Assembly: GCA_033344875.1 (NCBI GenBank)
Contig: JAWPMO010000001.1
Span: 186,001-250,000, forward strand
Reading direction: 5' to 3'
Source of the DNA: Ilumatobacteraceae bacterium
GTDB taxonomy: Bacteria; Actinomycetota; Acidimicrobiia; Acidimicrobiales; Ilumatobacteraceae
Length of the DNA stretch: 64,000 bases
The position numbers and the translations under genes are program-made. Numbering within the stretch: position 1 is the stretch's first letter; the number at the start of each line of letters is the position of its first letter. The notes under the pieces are model-generated. The model had not been told where the DNA came from, did not search any database, and was given only the letters and a program-made list of their open reading frames with translations. This document shows, piece after piece, positions 26,218-33,523 of the stretch.

Positions 26218-27471
26218 TCAGAGCGACAGACCGTTGCAGTCGAACAGGTCGTCGCCCAACTCGTCCTCGCTCACACCTTCGGCGTACCCGTCGGAGGACG
26301 GCATGTACCCGAACACTCCGAGCGAGATCGGCTCGAAACTCGCATCCCACACGGCGTACGTGTCGTCGTCGTCCCGCTCGAATCCCCAGCTGGTGATGTA
26401 ACCCTCGCCGCACACGACGCCGGCACCATGGGTGACCGAGGCGCCGCTGTAGACGCTGAAGTCGCCGCCACCGTCGGCCTGATAGCGGATGATGCACCCG
26501 CCTTCGAGGAACGTGAACACGCCGATCTCCACCGTGGAGGCGCCGCCACCGACGACGGCGAGCAGTTCGTCGCCGCCGTACGTCAGATCGACGTCGGCGA
26601 ACCCGATCGCGCGGACCCCATGGGCTCCGGCACCGCTGACCTCGACCTCGGACTGAGCGCCGGTCGAGAACTCGACCCGGAGCTTCCAGGTGCCGTCGAA
26701 GTAGGCGACGATGCGGTCGTCGTCGCCGCCGACGCCGTCGATGTCGACCCAGAGTTCGTTGCCGACGATCGCGGTGCCTGGCAGGGTGGGGAGCGGGCCG
26801 CACAGCAGCTCGTCGTCGGGTGACGCCAGGTCGTCGATCTCGGTCGGTTCCGGCGGGTCGACCGGCTCGACGGCGAGGTCGTCGGCGCCCGGCTTCGGTG
26901 CGGTGTCGATCGCCCGGATACAGCCGGTTTCGTCGGTGGCGAAGGTCCAGCGCTGGTCGGTGTCGTTGTCGACGAGCACGATGTGGTCGCCCTCGTCGCC
27001 CTCGACCGGACCGGTGAGGTAGGCCCAACCGGAGATCGCGTCGACGACCGCTTCGGAGACGATGTCGTTCTCCACGACCCGCACATGCCAGCCGCCCTCG
27101 GCGCCGTACGCGGTGACGGCGTCGTCGGCGTGACCGTCCCCGTCGGTGTCGAAGGCGAGGGTCGGCATCGAGTCGGGCCGAGGGGGCATCGCGCCGAACG
27201 CTCCGCACGGGTCCGGCGCTTCGGTCGTCGGCGGTGCCGTTGGCTCGGGGGAGTGTTCGACGACGTCCGCCGTCGTGGTGGTGTGCGGTGCCGTGCTCGG
27301 GGCCACGCTCGGCTCGGTAGTGGCGGGCGCAACGGTGGCGACCGTCGAGTCGACCGCCGGGGTGCCCGGGGAGGTGAGGGTGGTGCCGGTACCGCAGGCG
27401 CCGGCCACGAGCATGGTGGCCGCGGTGACGACTGCGAGGCGGTGACGGGGTGAGATCAGTGTGTGCTGCAT
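26218..27471 (-). CDS. Secreted lipoprotein with FG-GAP/VCBS-like repeats
   Basis: The 417-residue protein has a lipoprotein signal (LAVVTAATMLVAGAC, lipid cysteine about residue 26). A Thr/Pro/Ala-rich linker follows (~30-85), then two domains with repeated calcium-loop-like motifs. These are AFDTDGDGHADDAVTAY near residue 105 and FADVDLTYGGDELLAVVGGG near residue 310. DxDxDG-type loops are typical of FG-GAP/VCBS repeats in surface proteins. The first part, reading a quantity, domain and value (WHVRVVENDIVSEAVV), is followed by PCG and CIR cysteines. The function is unknown; cell-surface location is likely. The start is ATG 27471, giving MQHTLISPRHRL before the signal. Confidence 0.75.
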   Translation of the reverse strand: MQHTLISPRHRLAVVTAATMLVAGACGTGTTLTSPGTPAVDSTVATVAPATTEPSVAPSTAPHTTTTADVVEHSPEPTAPPTTEAPDPCGAFGAMPPRPDSMPTLAFDTDGDGHADDAVTAYGAEGGWHVRVVENDIVSEAVVDAISGWAYLTGPVEGDEGDHIVLVDNDTDQRWTFATDETGCIRAIDTAPKPGADDLAVEPVDPPEPTEIDDLASPDDELLCGPLPTLPGTAIVGNELWVDIDGVGGDDDRIVAYFDGTWKLRVEFSTGAQSEVEVSGAGAHGVRAIGFADVDLTYGGDELLAVVGGGASTVEIGVFTFLEGGCIIRYQADGGGDFSVYSGASVTHGAGVVCGEGYITSWGFERDDDDTYAVWDASFEPISLGVFGYMPSSDGYAEGVSEDELGDDLFDCNGLSL

Positions 27472-27549
27472 GCCCGTCCAGATGGCCGTCGACGCCGCAC
27501 CTCGCACATTGTCGCGAGAAATCTCGGGGTGGGCCGGGCGACGGACGAC

Positions 27550-28485
27550 TCAGGCGGCGCGAACCCGTGCGGCGCGCGGCGGTTCGCCCATCACCCGCTT
27601 GTAGGCCCGACTGAATGCCGCCTCGGACTCGTAGCCGACCTCGGTGGCGGTCGACGCGACCGTTCGCCCGTCACGCAGGAGGTCGTGGGCGACGTGCATC
27701 CGCCAGCGGGTCACGTACCTCATCGCCGACTCGCCGACGAGTTCGGTGAACCGAGCGGCGAACGCGGAACGCGACATGGCCACCTCGTCGGCGAGTGACG
27801 CGACCGACCAGTCACGGGCCGGTTCGGCGTGGATGCGGGCCATCGCCGCGCCGATCTGCGCATCGCGCAGTGCGCCGAGCCAGCCGGTCTGTGCGGCCGG
27901 GTCGTTCTCGATCCAGCTCCGGATCGCCTGCAGCACGACGATGTCGCAGAGTCGGCTGATCACGGCGTCGCCTCCCGGTCGCGCCTGCTGCGTCTCCTCC
28001 GCCATGAGATCGAGCGTGGTGCGCATCCAGTCGGCCCGGGTGGAGCGGCTCGCTTCGATGTGGATGCACCGTGGGAGTGCGTCGATCAGCTGGCGGGCTG
28101 CCGGGTGCTCGAACCGGATGCCGCCGCAGACGACGTTCGTCGGGGCGCCGCCACCTCCGTGTCGGAGGATCGCGTAGTGCTCGGTGATGTAGTCGTGGGG
28201 GAGGTCGAGCACGATCGGGGTCTCGGTCTCGGTCGCTCCCCATGCTCGGTGCCCGGTGCCGTGCGGGACGACGATCAGATCGCCGGCGCGCAGGGTGAGG
28301 AGCTCGCCGTCGACCTCCACGTTGCAGACGCCGTCGACCACCGCGTGGAACCAGACGCAGTCGTCCATCGGCGGCAACGCGAGGCCCCACGGTTCGGTGA
28401 GGTACGACGGGCAGTAGAAGACGCCCGACATCTGGATGTAGCGCAGCGCCTCGCCGATCGAGGGCACCGTGGTGGACGCGTCCAT
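27550..28485 (-). CDS. AraC-family transcriptional regulator with cupin sensor
   Basis: The protein has 311 residues. The N-terminal cupin_6-type domain covers ~1-180, with VWFHAVVDGVCNVEVDGELLTLRAGDLIVVPHGTGH. The C-terminal AraC double helix-turn-helix covers ~205-305, with WSVASLADEVAMSRSAFAARFTELVGESAMRYVTRWRMHVA and the second helix pair ending VGYESEAAFSRAYKRVMGEPP. This subgroup often controls adjacent oxidoreductase genes in response to small electrophiles. It is divergent from a flavin/PNPOx-fold gene, and a perfect 20-base palindrome lies between them. On the minus strand a CACACT hexamer (28492-28497) is six bases before the ATG. Confidence 0.9.
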   Translation of the reverse strand: MDASTTVPSIGEALRYIQMSGVFYCPSYLTEPWGLALPPMDDCVWFHAVVDGVCNVEVDGELLTLRAGDLIVVPHGTGHRAWGATETETPIVLDLPHDYITEHYAILRHGGGGAPTNVVCGGIRFEHPAARQLIDALPRCIHIEASRSTRADWMRTTLDLMAEETQQARPGGDAVISRLCDIVVLQAIRSWIENDPAAQTGWLGALRDAQIGAAMARIHAEPARDWSVASLADEVAMSRSAFAARFTELVGESAMRYVTRWRMHVAHDLLRDGRTVASTATEVGYESEAAFSRAYKRVMGEPPRAARVRAA

Positions 28486-28491
28486 GCCGCC

Positions 28492-28554
28492 AGTGTGCCG
28501 CGAACCTCACCGGTCGTCCAGCCGGCTGGACGAACGAGCATGAAATGGGATGCT
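28492..28554. promoter_or_regulatory. Divergent promoters with a central 20-bp palindrome
   Basis: TCGTCCAGCCGGCTGGACGA (28514-28533) is a perfect palindrome centred 38 bases from each proposed start codon (28485 minus, 28561 plus). CACACT (28492-28497, minus) and GATGCT (28549-28554, plus) each lie six bases before their start codons and could be -10 elements. A dimeric regulator bound at the palindrome would cover both -35 regions. Cruciform or hairpin formation is also possible. Confidence 0.6.
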
Positions 28555-28560
28555 TCGGTC

Positions 28561-29142
28561 ATGGACAATCCAGAGAGGGTCGCTCATCCTGGAGCCATGC
28601 ACAACAACGACACCACCACCGCGACCGCCACGACGATCCTCGAACCGCTGCCGGCGGATCTCCACCGGCCCGATCCCGAGCAGGTGGCCCGTGCGATCGC
28701 CAAGCGTTCCTTCGCGACGCTCGCCTCCGTGTCACCCGCGGGGCGCCCGCACGTCGCCGGCGTCCTGTACGAGGCCGTGGCCGATCGGCTGTACATCAGC
28801 ACGCTGCGATCGAGCCGCAAGGCGCGCAACGTCGCCGCCAACGGGCAGGTCGGCGTCTGCATCCCGATCCGTCGGCTGCCGATCGGGCCGCCGTCCACCG
28901 TGCAGTTCCAGGCGGTCGCCGACGTGTTGGCGGCCGACGACCCGGTGATCTCCGGCCTCGTCGCCGACGGTCACCTCGCGTCGATCACCGGCCACGGCGA
29001 GCTGGAACTCGCGGACGGATGTTTCCTGCGGATCGCGGTGCCGCCCCGCCAGCTGACCTACGGATTGGGCATGTCGTTGCGCAGCCTGATCAAGGATCCG
29101 CTCGGAGCGAGCGGCATCGTCGACCCGGCCCCGGCGCCGTGA
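28561..29142 (+). CDS. Pyridoxamine-5'-phosphate-oxidase-fold (PNPOx-like) protein
   Basis: The 193-residue protein has a split-barrel flavin/heme-binding fold. Core motifs are RSFATLASVSPAGRPHVAGVLYEAVADRLYISTLRSSRKARNVAANGQVGVCIP and a later DGCFLRIAVPP. Such proteins bind FMN, F420 or heme and act as reductases or sensors; specificity is not clear. ATG 28561 is six bases after a -10-like GATGCT and symmetric with the divergent AraC start, so it is preferred. ATG 28597, with GGAG close by, is the alternative and would shorten the protein by 12 residues. The next gene overlaps its stop. Confidence 0.8.
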   Translation: MDNPERVAHPGAMHNNDTTTATATTILEPLPADLHRPDPEQVARAIAKRSFATLASVSPAGRPHVAGVLYEAVADRLYISTLRSSRKARNVAANGQVGVCIPIRRLPIGPPSTVQFQAVADVLAADDPVISGLVADGHLASITGHGELELADGCFLRIAVPPRQLTYGLGMSLRSLIKDPLGASGIVDPAPAP

Positions 29143-29615
29143 GTTGGGTGGTCCCGGCGATCGTCGCCGGTGCGCTCGCGGCCGCGATCAACGCCGGAGC
29201 GTTCTTCGTGTTCTCGAACTTCGTGATGCCGGCGCTCGCCGACCTCCCCCCGGCCGAGGGGGCGGCGGCGATGCAGTCGATCAATCGCTTCGCACCCAAC
29301 CCGATGTTCATGCTGGCCCTCTTCGGCGCCCCGCTGATCGGGGTGCCGGTCCTCGTGGCCGACTGGGGTGAGCGGTCCGGAGCGGAGTTCCGCTGGGTCG
29401 CCATCGCCGCGTTCACGTCGATGCTCACGGTCGTGGTGACCGCGGCATGCAACGTGCCCCGCAACGACGCGCTCGCAGTGCTCGACGCCGCGTCGCCGTC
29501 GACGGCGTCGTACTGGTCCGACTACGTGACGACGTGGACCCGCTGGAACACGGTGCGGACCGTCACCTCGGTCGTGAGCGTCGGTGCCTGGGCGTTGGCG
29601 CTCCGGGGCCGATGA
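29139..29615 (+). CDS. DUF1772 family membrane protein
   Basis: The 158-residue protein starts at a GTG overlapping the upstream stop. It has four predicted membrane helices (~3-28, ~52-72, ~86-105 and ~132-155), separated by conserved FVFSNFVMPALADLP and NVPRNDALA segments. DUF1772 proteins are related to anthrone oxygenases of the tautomerase-like membrane family; activity here is unknown. Coupled translation with the PNPOx-like gene and divergent AraC control suggest a small oxidative or detoxification unit. Confidence 0.8.
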   Translation: MSWVVPAIVAGALAAAINAGAFFVFSNFVMPALADLPPAEGAAAMQSINRFAPNPMFMLALFGAPLIGVPVLVADWGERSGAEFRWVAIAAFTSMLTVVVTAACNVPRNDALAVLDAASPSTASYWSDYVTTWTRWNTVRTVTSVVSVGAWALALRGR

Positions 29616-29638
29616 GACCGGGACCGGCGGCCGGTCTC
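29614..29638. terminator. Hairpin between convergent genes
   Basis: GAGACCGG (29614-29621) and CCGGTCTC (29631-29638) form a perfect 8-bp stem around a nine-base loop. It overlaps the stop codon of the DUF1772 gene and lies just beyond the stop of the converging gene at 29646. It is a likely bidirectional terminator. Confidence 0.55.
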
Positions 29639-29645
29639 GTGTCGG

Positions 29646-30275
29646 TCAGATGTCGGGGCGGTCGCCGAACTCGGGCCGCTCGGTGCGGGTCCGCTTGAGC
29701 TCCCAGAAGCCCGGCACGTCCATCATGGCGGTCAGCGCGTCCCAGAGTTTGAGCGACAGGTCGCCCGGCGGGACCCGGGTGATCACGGGGCCGAAGTAGG
29801 CCTGGCGTTCGCCCTCGCTGTTGTCCATCGCGATGATCGGCGTGCCGATGTCGTTGCCGGCGAGTTCGAGACCGACGTCCATGCGACGACGGATCTCGTC
29901 GTCCCACGACTCGTCGTCGGCAGCCGCGGCGAGCTCCGGGTCGAGACCGAGGTGCTCGAGCATCTTCGTGAAGTCGGCGGTGTCGCGCTCGCCGTCGTGG
30001 TGCACGGTCGTGCCGGCCAGCAGGTACCAGCGCTGCACGGCGGACTCGCCGGCGTCGGCGCGGACCGCTTCCATCACCCGGAGCATCTGGTGCGTCTTGA
30101 ACACCGGGGCGTAGTTCTCGGCGTCCGGCTGGACGTCGTTCTTGAACATCAGGCTGATCGGTTGCCAGACGACGTTCAGATCACGGTGTGGTGTCACTTC
30201 GTCGACGACCCAACGGGCCGTCACCCAGCACCATGGTCAAATCGGGTCGACCCAGAATTCCACATCGGTAGCCAT
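29646..30275 (-). CDS. Rv2466c/DsbA-like thioredoxin-fold protein, probable selenoprotein (Sec13)
   Basis: Reading from ATG 30275 gives MATDVEFWVDPI, then TGA (30239-30237), then PWCWVTARWVVDE in the same frame, and on to a natural stop at 29646. The total is 209 codons. The family (mycothiol-dependent oxidoreductases such as mycobacterial Rv2466c, ~207 residues) has a DPLCPWCW active site here, so the TGA replaces exactly the first cysteine, giving UPWC. Other signatures are intact, including the GTPII cis-proline region and AYFGPVITRVPPGDLSLKLWDA. CATACT lies six bases before ATG 30275, placing the transcript start upstream of the TGA. A nonsense mutation or sequencing error is the alternative; without readthrough only an inactive fragment from GTG 30224 would remain. 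Confidence 0.8.
30214..30239 (-). promoter_or_regulatory. In-frame UGA with candidate bacterial SECIS hairpin
   Basis: On the minus strand, counting the U of UGA as 1, UGGG (13-16) can pair with CCCG (23-26) around the loop UGACGG (17-22). This falls in the window where bacterial SECIS elements lie. The stem is short and partly wobble-paired; longer outer pairing (GACC with GGUC) can be drawn but would include the UGA. No folding calculation was run. Confidence 0.4.
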
Positions 30276-30362
30276 CGTCCGAGTATGACGTCTTGCGCGC
30301 GCAATTACTCCTCGGAGGTCATCGGTCGGAGGCCCGGGGCGCACGGATAGCCTGGGCGAGCC

Positions 30363-31658
30363 ATGTCGCAGCGCTTCTACGTCGAGACTCTGGGGTGTCC
30401 CAAGAACCAGGTCGACTCCGACAAGTTGATCGGGACCCTGCTGGCAGACGGCATGGAGCCCACCGACGACGCGTCGGTCGCCGATCTCGTCGTCGTCAAC
30501 ACGTGTGCGTTCATCGACGACGCCCGCAAGGAGTCGGTCGACACGATCCTGGCGCTCGACGAGCAGCGGGCCCCCGACGCGCGGCTGGTCGTCACCGGAT
30601 GTATGGCCGAGCGGTACGGCGCCGAGCTCGCCGAGGCGTTGCCCGAGGTCGACCAGGTCGCCGGGTTCGGCGTGCCCGTCCACCAGCGGACGGCGGGCAA
30701 GACCCTCATCCCGGTCACCTCGGCACCACTGCCCGAACTCGACCTCCTCAACCTGCCTCGACCGAAGTCGATCTCACCGTGGGCGTACGTCAAGATCGCC
30801 GAGGGATGTGACCGGTCGTGCGGGTTCTGCGCGATCCCCAGCTTCCGCGGCCCGCAGCGCAGCCGTGACATCGCACAGATCGTGACCGAGGTCGACGAGC
30901 TCGCCGCCCGCGAGATCGTGCTGGTGGCGCAAGACCTCGCCTCGTACGGCAAGGACCGCCCGGACGAACTCGGAGCGGGTTCGATCGTGCCGTTGATCGA
31001 AGCGGTCGCCGAGCGGACCGACTGGGTCCGCCTGCTCTACCTCTACCCGAGCGACCTGACCGACGAGCTGATCGACACGATCTGCGCGACCGAGGTGCCG
31101 TACTTCGATCTGTCGCTCCAACACGTCAGCAAGCCTCTGCTGCGGCGCATGCGCCGGTGGGGTGACGGCGACCGGTTCCTCCATCGGATCGGCGACATCC
31201 GCGCCCGGCAACCAGACGCAGCGTTCCGGTCGAACTTCATCGTCGGCTACCCCGGCGAGACCGAGGCCGATCACGATCAGCTCCTCGCGTTCGTCGAGGC
31301 GGCGCAACTCGACTGGTGCGGCTTCTTCGCCTACTCGCCCGAAGAGGGAACCCACGCCTACACGCTCGACGGCGCCGTCGAGCGCTCGTTGATGCACGAA
31401 CGCCTCGCCGAGCTGCGCGAGCTGCAAGACGACATCACGGCCGAGCGTCGCGACGAGATGATCGGGCGCACGGTCCGGGTGCTGGTCGACGAACCCGGCG
31501 TCGCCCGGAGTGTTCGAGAGGCGCCCGAGATCGACGGCGTCATCCACGTCGCGGCCGAACTCGCGGTCGGCGAGTTCGCCGACGTCCGGATCATCGATGC
31601 GCTCGGGCCCGACCTGGTCGCCGACGGTGGGGTGCTCACCGACGAGGACGACGACTGA
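30363..31658 (+). CDS. rimO: Ribosomal protein S12 methylthiotransferase RimO
   Basis: This 431-residue radical-SAM enzyme adds a methylthio group to an aspartate of ribosomal protein S12. The N-terminal UPF0004 domain begins ETLGCPKNQVDSD (Cys12) with further cysteines in VVNTCAF and VTGCMAER. The radical-SAM cluster motif gives Cys149, Cys153 and Cys156 (CDRSCGFC). A C-terminal TRAM domain starts near residue 365. GCPKN.VDS is the RimO, not MiaB, signature. ATG 30363 lies nine bases after TAGCCT (30348-30353). The stop overlaps the ATG of pgsA in ATGA form. Confidence 0.95.
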   Translation: MSQRFYVETLGCPKNQVDSDKLIGTLLADGMEPTDDASVADLVVVNTCAFIDDARKESVDTILALDEQRAPDARLVVTGCMAERYGAELAEALPEVDQVAGFGVPVHQRTAGKTLIPVTSAPLPELDLLNLPRPKSISPWAYVKIAEGCDRSCGFCAIPSFRGPQRSRDIAQIVTEVDELAAREIVLVAQDLASYGKDRPDELGAGSIVPLIEAVAERTDWVRLLYLYPSDLTDELIDTICATEVPYFDLSLQHVSKPLLRRMRRWGDGDRFLHRIGDIRARQPDAAFRSNFIVGYPGETEADHDQLLAFVEAAQLDWCGFFAYSPEEGTHAYTLDGAVERSLMHERLAELRELQDDITAERRDEMIGRTVRVLVDEPGVARSVREAPEIDGVIHVAAELAVGEFADVRIIDALGPDLVADGGVLTDEDDD

Positions 31659-32227
31659 TGCCGGTCGACCCGAACGCGCTCGCGACGTGGGCGAATGCCA
31701 TCACCGTCGGTCGGCTCGTCGTGTCGCCGATCATGTTCCTCGTGATCCCCGATCACAACCGTGGCTCGTGGCTGGCGTTCATCCTGTGGTTCGTGCTGTG
31801 CGTCAGCGACGGCATCGACGGCTATCTCGCCCGGCGTCACGGGACCACCACCTCGGGGGCGTTCCTCGACCCGCTCGCCGACAAGGTGTTGGTGCTCGGC
31901 GCGATGTTCACCCTCGTCACACGCGACGTGTTCTGGATCCTCCCGGTCGCACTGATCGCCGGACGCGAGGTCATCATCAGCGTGTATCGCACGTTCGTCG
32001 CATCCAAGGGCGTCAGTATCCCCGCGAGTCAAGTCGCCAAGTGGAAGACCGTCTTCCAGCAGTCGGCGGTCGGATTCGCGCTGTGGCCGTGGTTCGCCGT
32101 CGACGCCAAGTGGTTCTGGGTCACGCTCCTGTGGGTCGCCGTCGGCCTGTCGATGCTCAGCGGGATCCAGTACCTCTGGTACTCACGGGTCACCGGCAGG
32201 GCGCTCGACGAGGCCGGGGTCCACTGA
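31658..32227 (+). CDS. pgsA: CDP-diacylglycerol-glycerol-3-phosphate 3-phosphatidyltransferase
   Basis: The 189-residue integral membrane enzyme commits CDP-diacylglycerol to phosphatidylglycerol and cardiolipin synthesis. The CDP-alcohol phosphotransferase motif is visible as DGYLARRHGTTTSGAFLDPLAD, with all acidic residues kept. The spacer between AR and G is seven residues, not the usual eight. Five or six membrane helices fit the family. It begins inside the rimO stop and is followed two bases later by cinA, the usual rimO-pgsA-cinA order in actinobacteria. Confidence 0.92.
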   Translation: MPVDPNALATWANAITVGRLVVSPIMFLVIPDHNRGSWLAFILWFVLCVSDGIDGYLARRHGTTTSGAFLDPLADKVLVLGAMFTLVTRDVFWILPVALIAGREVIISVYRTFVASKGVSIPASQVAKWKTVFQQSAVGFALWPWFAVDAKWFWVTLLWVAVGLSMLSGIQYLWYSRVTGRALDEAGVH

Positions 32228-32229
32228 CC

Positions 32230-33471
32230 GTGCGTTGCGACGTCCTCGCGGTCGGGACCGAACTGCTGCTCGGGCAGATCATCGACAGCAACTCGGCGTG
32301 GATGGGCGAACAGCTCGCTGCGCACGGCATCGATTCGCTCGTCCAGGTCAAGGTCGGCGACAACATCGGGCGGATCACCACGATGCTGCGGCGGATGCTC
32401 GACGACAGCGACGCCGTCATCATGTGCGGTGGGCTCGGCCCGACGCACGACGACCTCACCCGCGAGGCGATCGCGGCGGTCATGGGCGTCGAACTCGAAC
32501 TCGACCATGCGGTCGCCGACACGATCCGCGACATGTTCGAACGTCGCGGACGGCGCATGTCCGACAACAATCTGCGCCAGGCGATGGTGCCGGTCGGGGC
32601 GTCGATCATCCCGCAGACACGAGGCACCGCCCCCGGCCTCGTGTGTCCGGTCACGATCGACGGCGTCGACAAGGTGGTGTTCGCCGTCCCGGGCGTGCCG
32701 CACGAGATGAACGACATGTTCGAGCGTGGCATCATGCCCGAGTTGCTGCGGCGCAGCGGCGATCGTTCGGTGATCGGGAGCCGCGTCCTGCTCACCTGGG
32801 GTGAGAGCGAGAGCGGTCTGAACGAACGACTCGACGGCGTCATCGCCGAGTTGGAGGCGCTCGGCAACCCGACGCTGGCGTTTCTCGCGAGCGGGTGGAA
32901 CGGCCTGAAGATCCGGCTGACGGCCAAGGCGCCCGACGCGGCCGCATGTCGTGCGCTGCTCGACTCGTGGGAGGCGATGGTGCGCGCCGAGGTCGGCGAC
33001 ATCGTCTTCGGTGTCGACGGCGACTCGATGGAGTCGGTCGTCCTCGACCTCATGCGCCGGAACAACTGGACGCTGGGCCTCGCCGAGTCGGTGACCGGCG
33101 GTCTGGTCGGGGCTCGGCTGACCGGGATCTCCGGATGCAGCGACGTGTTCCGTGGCTCGATCGTGTCGTACGCCACCGAGGTCAAGCAGCAGGTGCTCGG
33201 GGTGAGCTCCGGTCCGGTCGTCAACGAGGAGGCCGCGCTCGAGATGGCGCGCGGCGCGCGTGATGTCCTCGGCGCCGACGTCGCACTCTCGTTGACGGGC
33301 GTCGCCGGCCCGGGCGAGCAGGACGGTATGCCCGCCGGCACCTTGTGCATCGGGCTCGTCTGGCCCGACGGTGAGCTCACCCGCTCGGTGCGTCTTCCCG
33401 GCCTGCGTGAGCAGATGCGACAGTTCTCGGTGATCACCTCACTCGACCTGCTCCGGCGCACGCTCGACTGA
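32230..33471 (+). CDS. cinA: CinA-family protein (nicotinamide mononucleotide deamidase)
   Basis: The 413-residue protein has an N-terminal molybdopterin-binding-like (COG1058) domain: VLAVGTELLLGQIIDSNSAWM at residues ~5-25 and the GGLGPTHDDLTREAIA motif. A C-terminal CinA domain (~250-410) contains LGLAESVTGGLVGARLTGISGCSDVFRGSIVSYA and LTGVAGPGEQDGMPAGTLCIGL. CinA proteins remove the amide of nicotinamide mononucleotide in pyridine-nucleotide recycling and are often near recA. The start is GTG 32230, two bases after pgsA. The gene ends the rimO-pgsA-cinA operon. Confidence 0.93.
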   Translation: MRCDVLAVGTELLLGQIIDSNSAWMGEQLAAHGIDSLVQVKVGDNIGRITTMLRRMLDDSDAVIMCGGLGPTHDDLTREAIAAVMGVELELDHAVADTIRDMFERRGRRMSDNNLRQAMVPVGASIIPQTRGTAPGLVCPVTIDGVDKVVFAVPGVPHEMNDMFERGIMPELLRRSGDRSVIGSRVLLTWGESESGLNERLDGVIAELEALGNPTLAFLASGWNGLKIRLTAKAPDAAACRALLDSWEAMVRAEVGDIVFGVDGDSMESVVLDLMRRNNWTLGLAESVTGGLVGARLTGISGCSDVFRGSIVSYATEVKQQVLGVSSGPVVNEEAALEMARGARDVLGADVALSLTGVAGPGEQDGMPAGTLCIGLVWPDGELTRSVRLPGLREQMRQFSVITSLDLLRRTLD

Positions 33472-33523
33472 CCTCACCCGGCGTGCCTGCCACACCACGA
33501 ACCGCGCTACTACGGTGGTGCCG

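Noticed and set aside
25733-27208. A 491-residue minus-strand frame covering the VOC gene and its upstream region
   Set aside because: Only its last 133 residues have protein sense. The rest is an Arg-rich out-of-frame reading of the lipoprotein gene.
29646-30224. A 192-residue gene starting at GTG 30224 as the real protein
   Set aside because: It lacks the conserved N-terminal strand and half the active site, while the missing part is present in the same frame upstream, separated only by the TGA. The leaderless promoter also points to ATG 30275.
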